Assembly (NCBI GenBank): GCA_034436045.1
Contig: DAOTVZ010000205.1
Coordinates: 1 to 64,000 of the forward strand
Source of the DNA: H111-94 sp034436045
GTDB lineage: Bacteria; Chloroflexota; Ktedonobacteria; Ktedonobacterales; Ktedonobacteraceae
Reading direction: 5' to 3'
Length of the DNA stretch: 64,000 nt
Below the pieces are notes generated by a model. That model was not told the origin of the DNA. It did not search any database and saw nothing but the letters and a program-made list of their open reading frames with translations. Shown piece by piece: positions 57,106 through 64,000 of this stretch. Within the stretch, counting starts at the first letter, position 1, and every line of letters starts with the position of its first letter. The position numbers and the translations under genes were made by a program.

Positions 57106-58695
57106 ATGATTGGGGAACAGCCAATGACCTTGCGGGATATCCATGTTCTGTATGACTTCTCTATTTACAATTGTAAGCACTTCGGCCCCTATACGGCGTT
57201 GATCTATGACGATCAGCGCCAGACGCGCGCCTACACTAATGTCGAGGTGGCGCGTGAGGCCACGCAACTGGCGGTGGGTCTCAAGAAACTGGGTATCGAG
57301 AAGGGTGATCGCATCATCGTAATGATGCCCAATAGCCCCGAAGTGATTATCTCATATCAAGCGATAGCGCGCACCGGAGCGATCATTATTCCCGTCCTGC
57401 CTCTACTCAAAGGGCCGGAGGTGCATTATATTGCGCAGAACTCCGGCGCGAAGGCCATCATCACCAGCAGCATCCTGCTTCCTCTCCTGCAAGGCGCGCT
57501 GACCGATGTTCCCACCATGCAGTACATCATCGTCACCGATCTCGGCGGTGAGCAGGCCACTGAACGGCTCATCCCTTACCGCGCTGTGGTGGCGAGCGGG
57601 GCCGACCATGCTGACAAGTACTTGCAAGAGCCAGAGAATCCGCCCACCAGCGATGATACTGCCATCATTCTCTATACCTCCGGCACCACCGGTCGCCCAA
57701 AGGGGGTGATGCTCTCGCACCGCAATCTCGTCTCGAATGCCACCGCCAACGGCGAAGCGGAGGAGGTCGATCCGACCCTCCCGCACGAGGTCACTCTGGC
57801 TGTGTTGCCTCTGGCACATGCCTACGGCATCCTGGTCTCTAACCTGGCCTATGTCAGTGGCTGGCAGGTCGTCATGCTGCCGCGTTTCGAGCCAACCGCT
57901 GTGCTATCGGCCATCGAACGCTACAGGGTAGTGGCCTTTGGCGGCGTACCGGCCATGTTTGTCGCGCTGCTGAACGCACCCGATGCCGATAAATACGATA
58001 CCAGCAGCCTGCAATGGTGCGGCAGCGGCTCGGCTCCTTTGCCGGTCGAGGTACTGAAAGCCTTTGAGCAGAAATTTCACTGCGAGATCCGCGAGGGCTA
58101 TGGACTCTCCGAGGGCACGACGGCCCTGACCACGCACCCGGCGGGCGTGCTACGCAAGCCCGGCTCGGTGGGCTTGCCATTGCCAGGGGTAGAGATACGC
58201 ATTGTCGATGAAAACGACAATCCTCTGCCCACAGGCGAAATCGGCGAGATTGTTTCACGTGGCCCCAACACCATGCAGGGCTACTTCAATATGCCGGAGG
58301 AGACGCAGGCCGCGTTGCGCAACGGCTGGCTGCATACCGGCGATATGGGCTACTTCGACGAAGATGGCTACCTGTATGTCGTCGAGCGCAAGAAGGACCT
58401 GATTATTCGCGGCGGCTTCAACATCTATCCGCGCGATGTTGAAGAGGTGCTGAATTCTCATCCCGCCGTCGTGGAAGCAGCGGTCGTGGGCGTGCCGTCG
58501 GAGCGCATGGGCGAGGAGGTCAAAGCCTATGTCGTCACACGCGCTCCGGTCGAGGCTGAGGAGCTAATGCTCTATTGCCGCGAGCGTCTTGCCAACTACA
58601 AGACGCCCAGCCAGATTGAATTTCTACCCGCATTACCACGTAATCCCATTGGTAAAATCGACAAGAAGGAGCTAAGGAAACGCCATGTCAATTGA
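57106..58695 (+). CDS. Acyl-CoA synthetase (AMP-forming, long-chain type)
   Basis: 529 aa adenylate-forming enzyme. The P-loop is YTSGTTGRPKGVMLSH, then YGLSEGTTAL, GWLHTGDMGYFDEDGYLYVV, ERKKDLIIRGGFNIYP (hinge) and the C-terminal PIGKIDKKELRK with the catalytic Lys. It activates a fatty or other carboxylic acid to its CoA ester. Its last 11 bases overlap the start of the R2lox gene, so the two are translationally coupled. A smaller start at 57127 (MTLRDIHVL) is possible. Confidence 0.94.
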   Translation: MIGEQPMTLRDIHVLYDFSIYNCKHFGPYTALIYDDQRQTRAYTNVEVAREATQLAVGLKKLGIEKGDRIIVMMPNSPEVIISYQAIARTGAIIIPVLPLLKGPEVHYIAQNSGAKAIITSSILLPLLQGALTDVPTMQYIIVTDLGGEQATERLIPYRAVVASGADHADKYLQEPENPPTSDDTAIILYTSGTTGRPKGVMLSHRNLVSNATANGEAEEVDPTLPHEVTLAVLPLAHAYGILVSNLAYVSGWQVVMLPRFEPTAVLSAIERYRVVAFGGVPAMFVALLNAPDADKYDTSSLQWCGSGSAPLPVEVLKAFEQKFHCEIREGYGLSEGTTALTTHPAGVLRKPGSVGLPLPGVEIRIVDENDNPLPTGEIGEIVSRGPNTMQGYFNMPEETQAALRNGWLHTGDMGYFDEDGYLYVVERKKDLIIRGGFNIYPRDVEEVLNSHPAVVEAAVVGVPSERMGEEVKAYVVTRAPVEAEELMLYCRERLANYKTPSQIEFLPALPRNPIGKIDKKELRKRHVN

Positions 58696-59629
58696 TATGC
58701 CTATCGAGGATGCTTCCGTCTCACAATTGCAGCAGGTGCCAATTGATCGTGTGATGAGTATTATTGACGAGGGGTTGGTACACCTGCCGAGCTATCGTGA
58801 ACTTTACTATCGCTGGGAACGCCAGCAGTGGATGACGCAGGACATCGACTTCTCGACCGACCGTCAACAGTGGCAAGCGATGAACGAGGAAGAAAAGAGA
58901 ATGCGCCTGGGTGGCCTCTCGGCCTTCTTCAAAGGCGAGGAGTGCGTCACTAACACACTCGCGCCTTACGCCGTCGCCATGCCCACAGACGAGATGCGCA
59001 TCTTCCTCACCACGCAACTGGTAGACGAGGCGCGCCACACCGTCTTCTTCGAGCGTTTCTTCACAGAGGCACTCGGCATCAACTATGGCCATCTGGAAGC
59101 TACACTCGGCGTCGTCGAGAAGAATATGAATCCCAAGACGCACTACCTGCTGGTCGATGCGCTCAACGATGTCTCAGACCGCATCCGGCGCAATCCGTCC
59201 AGTATGGCCGACCTGATCGAGGGCGTCGTCCTCTATCACATCATCATCGAAGGTACGCTGGCGCTGGCCGGTCAACGCTCCATCCTGGAGGCATATCGCC
59301 AGATGAATATCTTTCCCGCCTTTCGCGGCGGCTTTACCGCCGTGGCGCGCGACGAATCGCGCCATGTCGTTTTCGGGGTGAAGTTCTTGCGTGATATGAT
59401 TCAACAAGATGCGGCGAACGCGCACACGGTCTACGCGGCGGTCAACAAATACGCGCCCACTGCCATCGAAGGACTGACACCCATTCCAGAAGGCATCCAG
59501 ATGATGCTGGAGCAGAAGATGGACCCCTGGCAGACACCGCGTTATGGGGCCGAGTCCCTGCGCAAGAAGTTGAAGGTCATCGGCATCAGTATGGAGATAC
59601 CGAGCGTCCCGCCGCCGCCAACATTCTAG
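58685..59629 (+). CDS. R2-like ligand-binding oxidase (R2lox)
   Basis: 314 aa ferritin-like protein with all six metal ligands of the R2/R2lox family: Glu85 (FFKGEE), Glu115 and His118 (DEARH), Glu189 (IIIEG), Glu224 and His227 (DESRH). Val88 lies three residues after Glu85 and Tyr184 five before Glu189. These are the two positions that form the Val-Tyr ether crosslink in mycobacterial R2lox, which separates it from ribonucleotide reductase R2. It probably holds a Mn/Fe site and binds a fatty-acid-like ligand. The 11-bp overlap with the acyl-CoA ligase supports a lipid role. Confidence 0.9.
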   Translation: MSIDMPIEDASVSQLQQVPIDRVMSIIDEGLVHLPSYRELYYRWERQQWMTQDIDFSTDRQQWQAMNEEEKRMRLGGLSAFFKGEECVTNTLAPYAVAMPTDEMRIFLTTQLVDEARHTVFFERFFTEALGINYGHLEATLGVVEKNMNPKTHYLLVDALNDVSDRIRRNPSSMADLIEGVVLYHIIIEGTLALAGQRSILEAYRQMNIFPAFRGGFTAVARDESRHVVFGVKFLRDMIQQDAANAHTVYAAVNKYAPTAIEGLTPIPEGIQMMLEQKMDPWQTPRYGAESLRKKLKVIGISMEIPSVPPPPTF

Positions 59630-59643
59630 CTGAGGAGTTGATT

Positions 59644-59922
59644 ATGGTATCGGCAGTGGTATTGATTAACGTGCAACGCGGAGAGGTGAACGAGACGGCG
59701 CAACGTCTGCTCGAAATCGAGGGCGTGGCCGAGGTCTATTCGGTCACGGGCGAATACGATCTCGTGGCCCTCTTGCGCTTGCAACACTACGAGGACCTGG
59801 CGGATGTGGTCACGAAACACATGGTCAAAATACCTGCCATCACGCGCACCAATACGCTGATGGCCTTCCAATGCTACTCTCGCGCCGATCTGCAACAGGC
59901 GTGGGACATCGGAGTGGAGTAG
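59644..59922 (+). CDS. Stand-alone Lrp/AsnC ligand-binding (RAM) domain protein
   Basis: 92 aa with the start at ATG 59644 (GAGGAG upstream; a TTG 6 bp earlier is the open-frame start). It consists only of the alpha-beta RAM domain: VVLINVQRGEVNETAQRLLE, VAEVYSVTGEYDLVALLRLQ, VVTKHMVKIPAITRTNTLMA. There is no helix-turn-helix, so it cannot bind DNA by itself and may sense an amino acid or partner with a full regulator. It lies 14 bp after R2lox and is probably in the same operon. Confidence 0.92.
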   Translation: MVSAVVLINVQRGEVNETAQRLLEIEGVAEVYSVTGEYDLVALLRLQHYEDLADVVTKHMVKIPAITRTNTLMAFQCYSRADLQQAWDIGVE

Positions 59923-59929
59923 TATGTAT

Positions 59930-59990
59930 TGTCAGATAATCACGCTATAAGGATTGCACGCGACAATCTTTATAGCGTGATTATCTGACA
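59930..59990. terminator. 27-bp near-perfect hairpin, two-way terminator
   Basis: TGTCAGATAATCACGCTATA plus AGGATTG (59930-59956) pairs with 59964-59990, with one G-T pair and a 7-nt loop CACGCGA. It starts 8 bp after the Lrp-type stop, between convergent genes (the next stop is at 60014). Confidence 0.85.
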
Positions 59991-60013
59991 GTATATCAGT
60001 ATGATCTACGCAA

Positions 60014-60319
60014 CTATGCGTTCTCAATCGTGGGGCCGCTGGTTGGAGCGGGATTGGGATGGCTCTGCTGCGTGCTGCCCTGGAAGGTCGCGTCGGCGAA
60101 ATCGCCTTCCTGCGCTGGTCGCTTAAAGACGTAGTAGGCCGAGTTACCGGTGAGAGGCTGAATGCCGACCAGTTCCCAGCCATCTTTGCCCAGACCGTTG
60201 AGGTAGCGGCGCGCGAACGTACTGCGGCGTTCGTTGCCAATCAGTGTTTCTACGCCCTCGGAAGAGATGCGGCCACGATAATCAATATACACAACCTTGT
60301 AGGCCCATTGTTGTGCCAT
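60014..60319 (-). CDS. DUF4177-like small protein
   Basis: 101 aa from ATG 60319 with AAAGGAG upstream. MAQQWAYKVVYIDYRGRI, YLNGLGKDGWELVGIQPLTG and SAYYVFKRP match the compact beta-alpha-beta pattern of DUF4177 and similar proteins (YKVV...LN..G..GWELV). The tail is Pro/Gln/Ser-rich and probably disordered. Function unknown. Confidence 0.78.
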   Translation of the reverse strand: MAQQWAYKVVYIDYRGRISSEGVETLIGNERRSTFARRYLNGLGKDGWELVGIQPLTGNSAYYVFKRPAQEGDFADATFQGSTQQSHPNPAPTSGPTIENA

Positions 60320-60666
60320 GCGGTGTACTCCTTTCTGCAAAGAGGCCGATAGGCCAGGAAGCTGGCCCGGCCTTGCTCTTGAGCCTTCACAGAGAAAGCC
60401 CCCAGACCATATCCGATGGTCTGGCCACCCATCTGTGTTCGCTCAACGTTATCTCGTTTGTCGTGCCTCGCAATGCAGACTCTCGTCGCTGAACGGGCAC
60501 CGACGGGTGAACGAGAGGGCATACCGGGTTCCACAATCAATATGCCGAACTCTCGCGGGTTCTCTCTGTTCAGGCTCGCCCTGCACTGTGTTAAGTATAC
60601 CCATCCAGGATGTAAATAGCCCCGCCAGTCTGGCTAGTTTTTAGCCCGGAGCAAATAGCGAGGGCA
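60320..60666. other. Intergenic region, no supported gene
   Basis: About 350 bp of ordinary base composition turning sharply AT-rich after about 60700. Several overlapping open frames exist on both strands, but none has a good ribosome-binding site or recognisable product. No repeat was seen. Confidence 0.4.
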
Positions 60667-60855
60667 CTACCTGTCAGTCTTGACAGGTACTTGCGACGAG
60701 CGAACAGCGTCGATAATTTTGCATTTACCCTGATCTTTTTCAATATTTACTACTTTATTGGGCAAATGTAAAATATTCTTTCGCTCATTTAAATAATATA
60801 AATAATTGTTTATGAGCTTGACATTCACTGATTTTCTATATAAAATTGTTTCCAT
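60667..60855 (-). CDS. Small AT-rich hypothetical gene, divergent from peptide 4
   Basis: 62 aa from ATG 60855, preceded by AAGGAAGGAA 7 nt upstream. METILYRKSVNVKLINNYLY then LNERKNILHLPNKVV: basic, rich in Asn, Lys and Ile, soluble, with no family recognised. Base composition is much more AT-rich than neighbouring genes, pointing to recent acquisition or non-coding DNA. It begins 99 bp from peptide 4 on the other strand, so a linked role (for example immunity) is conceivable but unsupported. Confidence 0.35.
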   Translation of the reverse strand: METILYRKSVNVKLINNYLYYLNERKNILHLPNKVVNIEKDQGKCKIIDAVRSSQVPVKTDR

Positions 60856-60872
60856 CAAAGGTTCCTTCCTTG

Positions 60873-60902
60873 TTGAAGAGCCGGAGAGAAAACATTTATA
60901 GT
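60873..60902 (+). promoter_or_regulatory. Candidate promoter of peptide 4
   Basis: TTGAAG (60873-60878), an 18-nt spacer, then TATAGT (60897-60902). Matches are four of six and five of six. It is 52 bp before the ATG of peptide 4. Confidence 0.45.
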
Positions 60903-60954
60903 TTATATAAAGCATCAACTCTCATAGAGAGCAAGAGAAAGGAAGCAAGCAAAC

Positions 60955-61185
60955 ATGCGTGGGAAATTGAACATACAAATGATAGAACTTACGGATGAGG
61001 AAATGGCGCAGGTAGTTGGGGGTGAGTTCGCCTGGGATGGTATGGGCGCTTTTGGTCTCGGCTTGCCGTTGATTGGCGCTCCATTCGTGAGTCCATTGCT
61101 AGCAGCCTGTGGCGTCGTCGGCGTACCGACGATTCTGCCGACCCCCTTCATTCCAACGCCCTTCACTGGCTGTTTTGTCTGCTAG
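60955..61185 (+). CDS. Cys-containing precursor-like peptide 4 with canonical double-glycine leader
   Basis: 76 aa from ATG 60955 (AAAGGAAG upstream). The leader QMIELTDEEMAQVVGG has Leu -12, Glu -8, Met -7, Val -4, Gly -2 and Gly -1 (residues 22-23), the pattern cut by C39-type peptidase transporters. The 53-residue core is hydrophobic and rich in Gly, Pro, Phe and Leu, with Cys52, Cys73 and Cys76 (C-terminus GCFVC). It shares the leader but not the core with the peptides at 13.2-14.5 kb. A bacteriocin or modified peptide is inferred. No modification or export gene is nearby. Confidence 0.75.
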   Translation: MRGKLNIQMIELTDEEMAQVVGGEFAWDGMGAFGLGLPLIGAPFVSPLLAACGVVGVPTILPTPFIPTPFTGCFVC

Positions 61186-61268
61186 AGTCCTCACCGGCTA
61201 ACACAACGGCGCAACTATGACACTCGTAAGAATGTAAATAGTTATACTTTTGCCGACGGAATATTCTC

Positions 61269-61305
61269 CCACGCCACCCGCGACTTCCTGTAGCGGGTGG
61301 CGTGG
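61269..61305. terminator. 13-bp perfect hairpin between peptide 4 and the lytic transglycosylase
   Basis: CCACGCCACCCGC (61269-61281) pairs with GCGGGTGGCGTGG (61293-61305) around an 11-nt loop, followed on the plus strand by TTTGTCTTCT. It lies 84 bp after the peptide stop and just before the convergent stop at 61315. Confidence 0.8.
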
Positions 61306-61314
61306 TTTGTCTTC

Positions 61315-62058
61315 TCAAATGCCCAGGATCACGGCGATATAACTGCGGGTCTCAGAGGGAATACATTGCATCCAGTAGTCGCCGCAATAATAGGTAGCTC
61401 TATAGACGGTGCCTGGACCGGCATTGTAGGCTGTCAGCGCCTCGGCGTAACCGCCGTACTGGCGTAGGTAGCTCGCCATCAGGTGCGCGGCTCCCCAGAG
61501 CGACTGTTGCGGATTCCAGGGATTGATGCCGAGCGAGGCCGCTGTAGCCGGTTCAAATTGCGCGATACCGATGGCTCCGGCGTATGAGACAACATAGGGC
61601 TGGAAGCCACTCTCCTCATTGATCTGACGCACGAAGATATCCGGCGAAATACCTGCGGCAAGGGCATCCTGACGGGCCAGTAAGACGTAGTAGTTCTGTG
61701 CGGGCAGGCTGGTGCCGATACCGCTGTAGCCGCCCTGAGTAGTGCTGGGCGAGGGAATACAGATGCGCTGCGCCGGAAAGATAAGATTAGGGTTGGCGAT
61801 GTGATTGTAACTGGCGAGCGTCTGCACAGTGCTGTGGTAGCGATAGGCGATGCCGCTGAGTGTGTCGCCCCAGCGCACAAAATAGGTCTGGTTGCCAGTC
61901 GGGCACGCGCCTTGTGCGAAGCTGCGTATGCCAAAGAGCGAGCCACCCAGCGCACCCGTACCGACCAGTACGAACACGGCGACGAGCAACAGGTGACGCC
62001 CCATGTAACGCCAGAACGGTACGACACGTTGCCTGAGCGCGTTGTAAAAAGATGTCAT
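61315..62058 (-). CDS. LysM and lytic-transglycosylase (SLT) protein
   Basis: 247 aa from ATG 62058 (AAAGGA upstream). An N-terminal membrane anchor or signal (LLLVAVFVLVGTGALGGSLF) is followed by one LysM domain (YFVRWGDTLSGIAYRYHSTV, LIFPAQRICIP) that binds peptidoglycan. Then comes a goose-lysozyme/SLT fold: QINEESGFQPYVVSYAGAIG with the catalytic Glu, IAQFEPATAASLGINPWNP, AHLMASYLRQYGG, LTAYNAGPG. It cleaves the glycan strand in cell-wall remodelling. Confidence 0.92.
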   Translation of the reverse strand: MTSFYNALRQRVVPFWRYMGRHLLLVAVFVLVGTGALGGSLFGIRSFAQGACPTGNQTYFVRWGDTLSGIAYRYHSTVQTLASYNHIANPNLIFPAQRICIPSPSTTQGGYSGIGTSLPAQNYYVLLARQDALAAGISPDIFVRQINEESGFQPYVVSYAGAIGIAQFEPATAASLGINPWNPQQSLWGAAHLMASYLRQYGGYAEALTAYNAGPGTVYRATYYCGDYWMQCIPSETRSYIAVILGI

Positions 62059-62380
62059 CCAGCAAATCCTTTCTTTTTGTATTGCACAGTTAAGCCTGAC
62101 GATTGCCCATGCAGGCAAAGTCATTAGAAAATACCTGAACGCTGGTATTGTTGGGGTAGGTTAGTACTTTTGTCTCACCCTTTGGCCTGAGTAGAGCTAC
62201 TCCTGAACAAAAGAGCTTTTTTTAAATTCATCGAACCTTTGTACCATCTCCTCTTGACTATCAGGCAGGGTGTGTTATACTTAGCAAGAAGAAAATTTGT
62301 TCTAATGGTGGTAACCAGGTTATCACAAAGTAAAAGCCGACAGCGAAATTTGCTCTCATCCCCCGGAAAGGAGTATCGTC
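62059..62380. promoter_or_regulatory. Divergent intergenic region with promoter at 62254-62281
   Basis: TTGACT (62254-62259), a 16-nt spacer and TATACT (62276-62281) lie 100 bp before the plus-strand gene at 62381, each hexamer matching five of six consensus bases. The remaining 300 bp between the two divergent genes show no other structure apart from a T-run near 62215. Confidence 0.5.
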
Positions 62381-63097
62381 ATGGGAACTACGCAGGTGCG
62401 CAGGCCCTCTCAGCCCATTCGGCGCGACGCCATCGACGACGAGGACGCCATCTATGATACCCGTCCTCATACCAGCACACGCCGCTATCGACCCGGCACG
62501 TCTTCCACGAAGGGCGTAGCGGCTCTCTCAAAGCCTGGCAAACCTGGCCACTCTGATGCGCAGGACTCTCTCTCATCCGGCGTGCGCCGCCGCAGCCTGA
62601 CCACCGCACCGCCGCGCACCAATGGCGTTGTCTCCAGTGCGATTACAACAATTCGAACTGAGGAGCTGGTCCGCCTGCGCCGTTCACCCTGGCTCTATGT
62701 CGTGGGCGGCATGCTCATCATGGTCTTCTTCATCCTGGCTATTATCAGTTTCAGCGCGTGGTGGACGAATATGCAGAATGACCTGCGTTATGGCTATCCG
62801 CGTACCTATCAATTCGATGCGGTGGTTGGTCACGAAGATAGCGCTGCTCACCCCACACACTTTATCTTGCTCAACCTGCATGGCCATATCGAGATCGTTG
62901 AAATGCCCGGCGGCAACGCTGCACTCACCCGCATCTATAGCGGCCCCACGCTCTATGGTCCCAATAGCGATCTCATCCCCGTGACCGGCGAGGTACGTGC
63001 CGTCAAAGGGGGCAAACCTGAGCTGATTCTGCATGTGCAGGGCCAGCAGATCATTTTTGTTAATGACGGAAAAACATTTCATTTACAATCATCATAG
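62381..63097 (+). CDS. Single-span membrane protein of unknown function
   Basis: 238 aa, AAAGGAG before the ATG. The first 100 residues are basic and low-complexity (TRRYRPGTSSTKGVAALSKP), probably cytoplasmic. One membrane helix at about residues 104-126 (WLYVVGGMLIMVFFILAIIS) follows, then an outside beta-rich domain of about 110 residues (FDAVVGHEDSAAHPTHFILL, LHGHIEIVEMPGG). The outer part has no recognised family. Similar small proteins are common in Ktedonobacteria-like genomes (from memory, unverified). Confidence 0.8.
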   Translation: MGTTQVRRPSQPIRRDAIDDEDAIYDTRPHTSTRRYRPGTSSTKGVAALSKPGKPGHSDAQDSLSSGVRRRSLTTAPPRTNGVVSSAITTIRTEELVRLRRSPWLYVVGGMLIMVFFILAIISFSAWWTNMQNDLRYGYPRTYQFDAVVGHEDSAAHPTHFILLNLHGHIEIVEMPGGNAALTRIYSGPTLYGPNSDLIPVTGEVRAVKGGKPELILHVQGQQIIFVNDGKTFHLQSS

Positions 63098-63181
63098 ACA
63101 ATTATTGAACAAAGATTTAGCTTATCTTGAGACTTTCTTGAGCCAATCCAGGTAAGATACCCTTCGTAGGGGGAAAGCAAC

Positions 63182-63221
63182 GTGGGAACACCAATAACTC
63201 TGTACTAGAGTGTGTTCCCAC
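63182..63221. repeat. 10-bp perfect inverted repeat
   Basis: GTGGGAACAC (63182-63191) and GTGTTCCCAC (63212-63221) with a 20-nt loop, 31 bp before the lipoprotein start. It may be a terminator of the upstream gene or a regulatory hairpin in the leader of the next. Confidence 0.55.
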
Positions 63222-63251
63222 TCCCCACATTTTCTGAAGAGGAGAGAAGGA

Positions 63252-63620
63252 ATGACCTGGATAACTTTTCATCGCTCACGCGGCATCTCACTATTTCTTC
63301 TAGCCGCATTAGCACTATTAGCCTTGATGTTCACTCTGTCGGCCTGCGGCACCGGCGCGCAGAACGTCAATAGCCTCAGCAACTCGCTCTCAACCACCAG
63401 CATTACACAACATCATCGGCATGGTTCAAACAATGGTGGCAGTGTTACCAGCGTGACGAACCAGCAAGGCTCATCCTCAACCAGTATAACTAATGCTCAG
63501 CAATCGGTGCAGAGTATGAAGCAGCAGGTGCAGAATATGCTCAACGAGCTAGATGCATCCAACAATGATGCGCAAAATAGCGCCAATCAGGCGACGCAAG
63601 ACAATCAGCAGATACCATAA
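63252..63620 (+). CDS. Small secreted lipoprotein, low complexity
   Basis: 122 aa from ATG 63252 (GAGGAGAGAAGG upstream). The signal peptide has a lipobox ending LMFTLSAC, so it should be a lipid-anchored outer-surface protein. The mature part is rich in Ser, Asn, Gln and Thr, with a coiled-coil-like stretch SVQSMKQQVQNMLNELDASN near the end. No family recognised. The next gene follows 68 bp later and also encodes a secreted protein. Confidence 0.75.
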   Translation: MTWITFHRSRGISLFLLAALALLALMFTLSACGTGAQNVNSLSNSLSTTSITQHHRHGSNNGGSVTSVTNQQGSSSTSITNAQQSVQSMKQQVQNMLNELDASNNDAQNSANQATQDNQQIP

Positions 63621-63688
63621 CGAACCACAGCAAAGAGTGACTCTTTGACACTATCACCTTATTAAAGAATTAAGAGGGAGAACGCGAT

Positions 63689-64000
63689 ATGAAATATCTA
63701 TTGGCACACCTTTTGCGACATGTACGTCGTTTTACATTGCCCGTACTGGTTGGTCTGTTGGTATCTGGTTTCGCCCTTCCGGCAACCACTCAGGCCGCCT
63801 CGGTTTATAGCGCCGCGTGTGGCAACAACCTTTCATGCGTAATCAATTTCGGAAATCAGCAGATTCAGGCACGCCTCAACGCACTGAATACGTTGAACGG
63901 TCGCATTAACTACTGGCAAGGCAAAGGTGCTCTCACCGATACCCAGGTCAGCACTTTGCAGGCCGACGTCTCCAACAACGAAAATGGCCTCGGCGCGCTA
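63689..64000 (+). CDS. Secreted protein, N-terminal part (cut by window end)
   Basis: 104 residues visible from ATG 63689, with GAGGGAG upstream. A clear signal peptide (LPVLVGLLVSGFALPATTQA) precedes a mature part with two Cys (CGNNLSC), then helical sequence QARLNALNTLNGRINYWQGK and a charged helix running off the window. Function unknown; the helical pattern suggests a repeat or coiled-coil protein. Confidence 0.75.
   Translation, partial: MKYLLAHLLRHVRRFTLPVLVGLLVSGFALPATTQAASVYSAACGNNLSCVINFGNQQIQARLNALNTLNGRINYWQGKGALTDTQVSTLQADVSNNENGLGAL

Noticed and set aside
58250..58265. Further parS-like site TGTTTCACGTGGCCCC
   Set aside because: Only the first 11 bases match and it lies inside the acyl-CoA ligase coding sequence, where the codons explain it.

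Overview
The window looks like chromosomal DNA of a mid-GC, multicellular-type Chloroflexota, most likely class Ktedonobacteria. This is inferred from the overall style of the proteins: an alpha-proteobacteria-unlike RpoC with a long coiled-coil insertion, many TPR, Uma2 and Rpn-type accessory genes, and a large glycan locus. No rRNA or tRNA gene was recognised, so the taxonomic call stays an inference. No intact insertion sequence, prophage or CRISPR array was seen.

Layout. 1-12.2 kb (minus strand): rpoB-rpoC-rpsL-rpsG-fusA-tuf, with a perfect consensus promoter about 650 nt upstream of rpoB and a terminator-like hairpin in the leader. 13.2-14.5 kb (plus): three small glycine-rich peptides with double-glycine-type leaders, each followed by a strong hairpin; a fourth such peptide lies at 60.96 kb. 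14.6-17.9 kb: ffh and an L,D-transpeptidase lipoprotein, closed by a perfect 35-bp inverted repeat. 18.0-18.8 kb: an unrecognised gene. 18.9-30.7 kb (minus): a tightly packed exopolysaccharide operon (glycosyltransferase, polyprenyl-phosphate sugar transferase, Wzc-like protein with a degenerate Walker motif, a Wzy-Wzx fusion, second glycosyltransferase, CelD-like acetyltransferase, phosphodiesterase, Rpn-type nuclease). 31-39 kb: TPR protein, RidA, Uma2, an HD-GYP phosphodiesterase, a solute-binding lipoprotein and a glycogen-debranching enzyme.

39.2-40.2 kb is a non-coding block with 14 exact TTATCCACA DnaA boxes, many near-boxes in an ordered composite array, and a 39-bp inverted repeat around an AT-rich centre. 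It is a very strong oriC candidate. It is followed by dnaG and the primary sigma factor. From 48.3 to 57.0 kb, five exact and two one-mismatch copies of the ParB-binding palindrome TGTTTCACGTGAAACA lie between genes, as expected for origin-proximal parS sites. The rpoBC/str genes on the left and dnaG/sigA on the right are both transcribed away from this block, as expected for a bidirectional origin. dnaA, parA and parB are not in the window.

44-64 kb also holds an orphan CpaF N-terminal domain, the glycolytic gap-pgk-tpiA operon, an Hsp20, an aminotransferase, an SDR, histidine-degradation genes hutH and hutI around a CDP-alcohol phosphatidyltransferase, and a MaoC / acyl-CoA ligase / R2-like ligand-binding oxidase / Lrp-type regulator group. 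After these come a DUF4177-like protein, the fourth leader peptide, a LysM lytic transglycosylase, and small membrane or secreted proteins. Palindromic repeats of a recurring type (cores GTGATTGATCAC and GGGCGACCGCAGGGTACGCC) sit in many intergenic gaps, including inside the rpoB-rpoC and gap-pgk operons.
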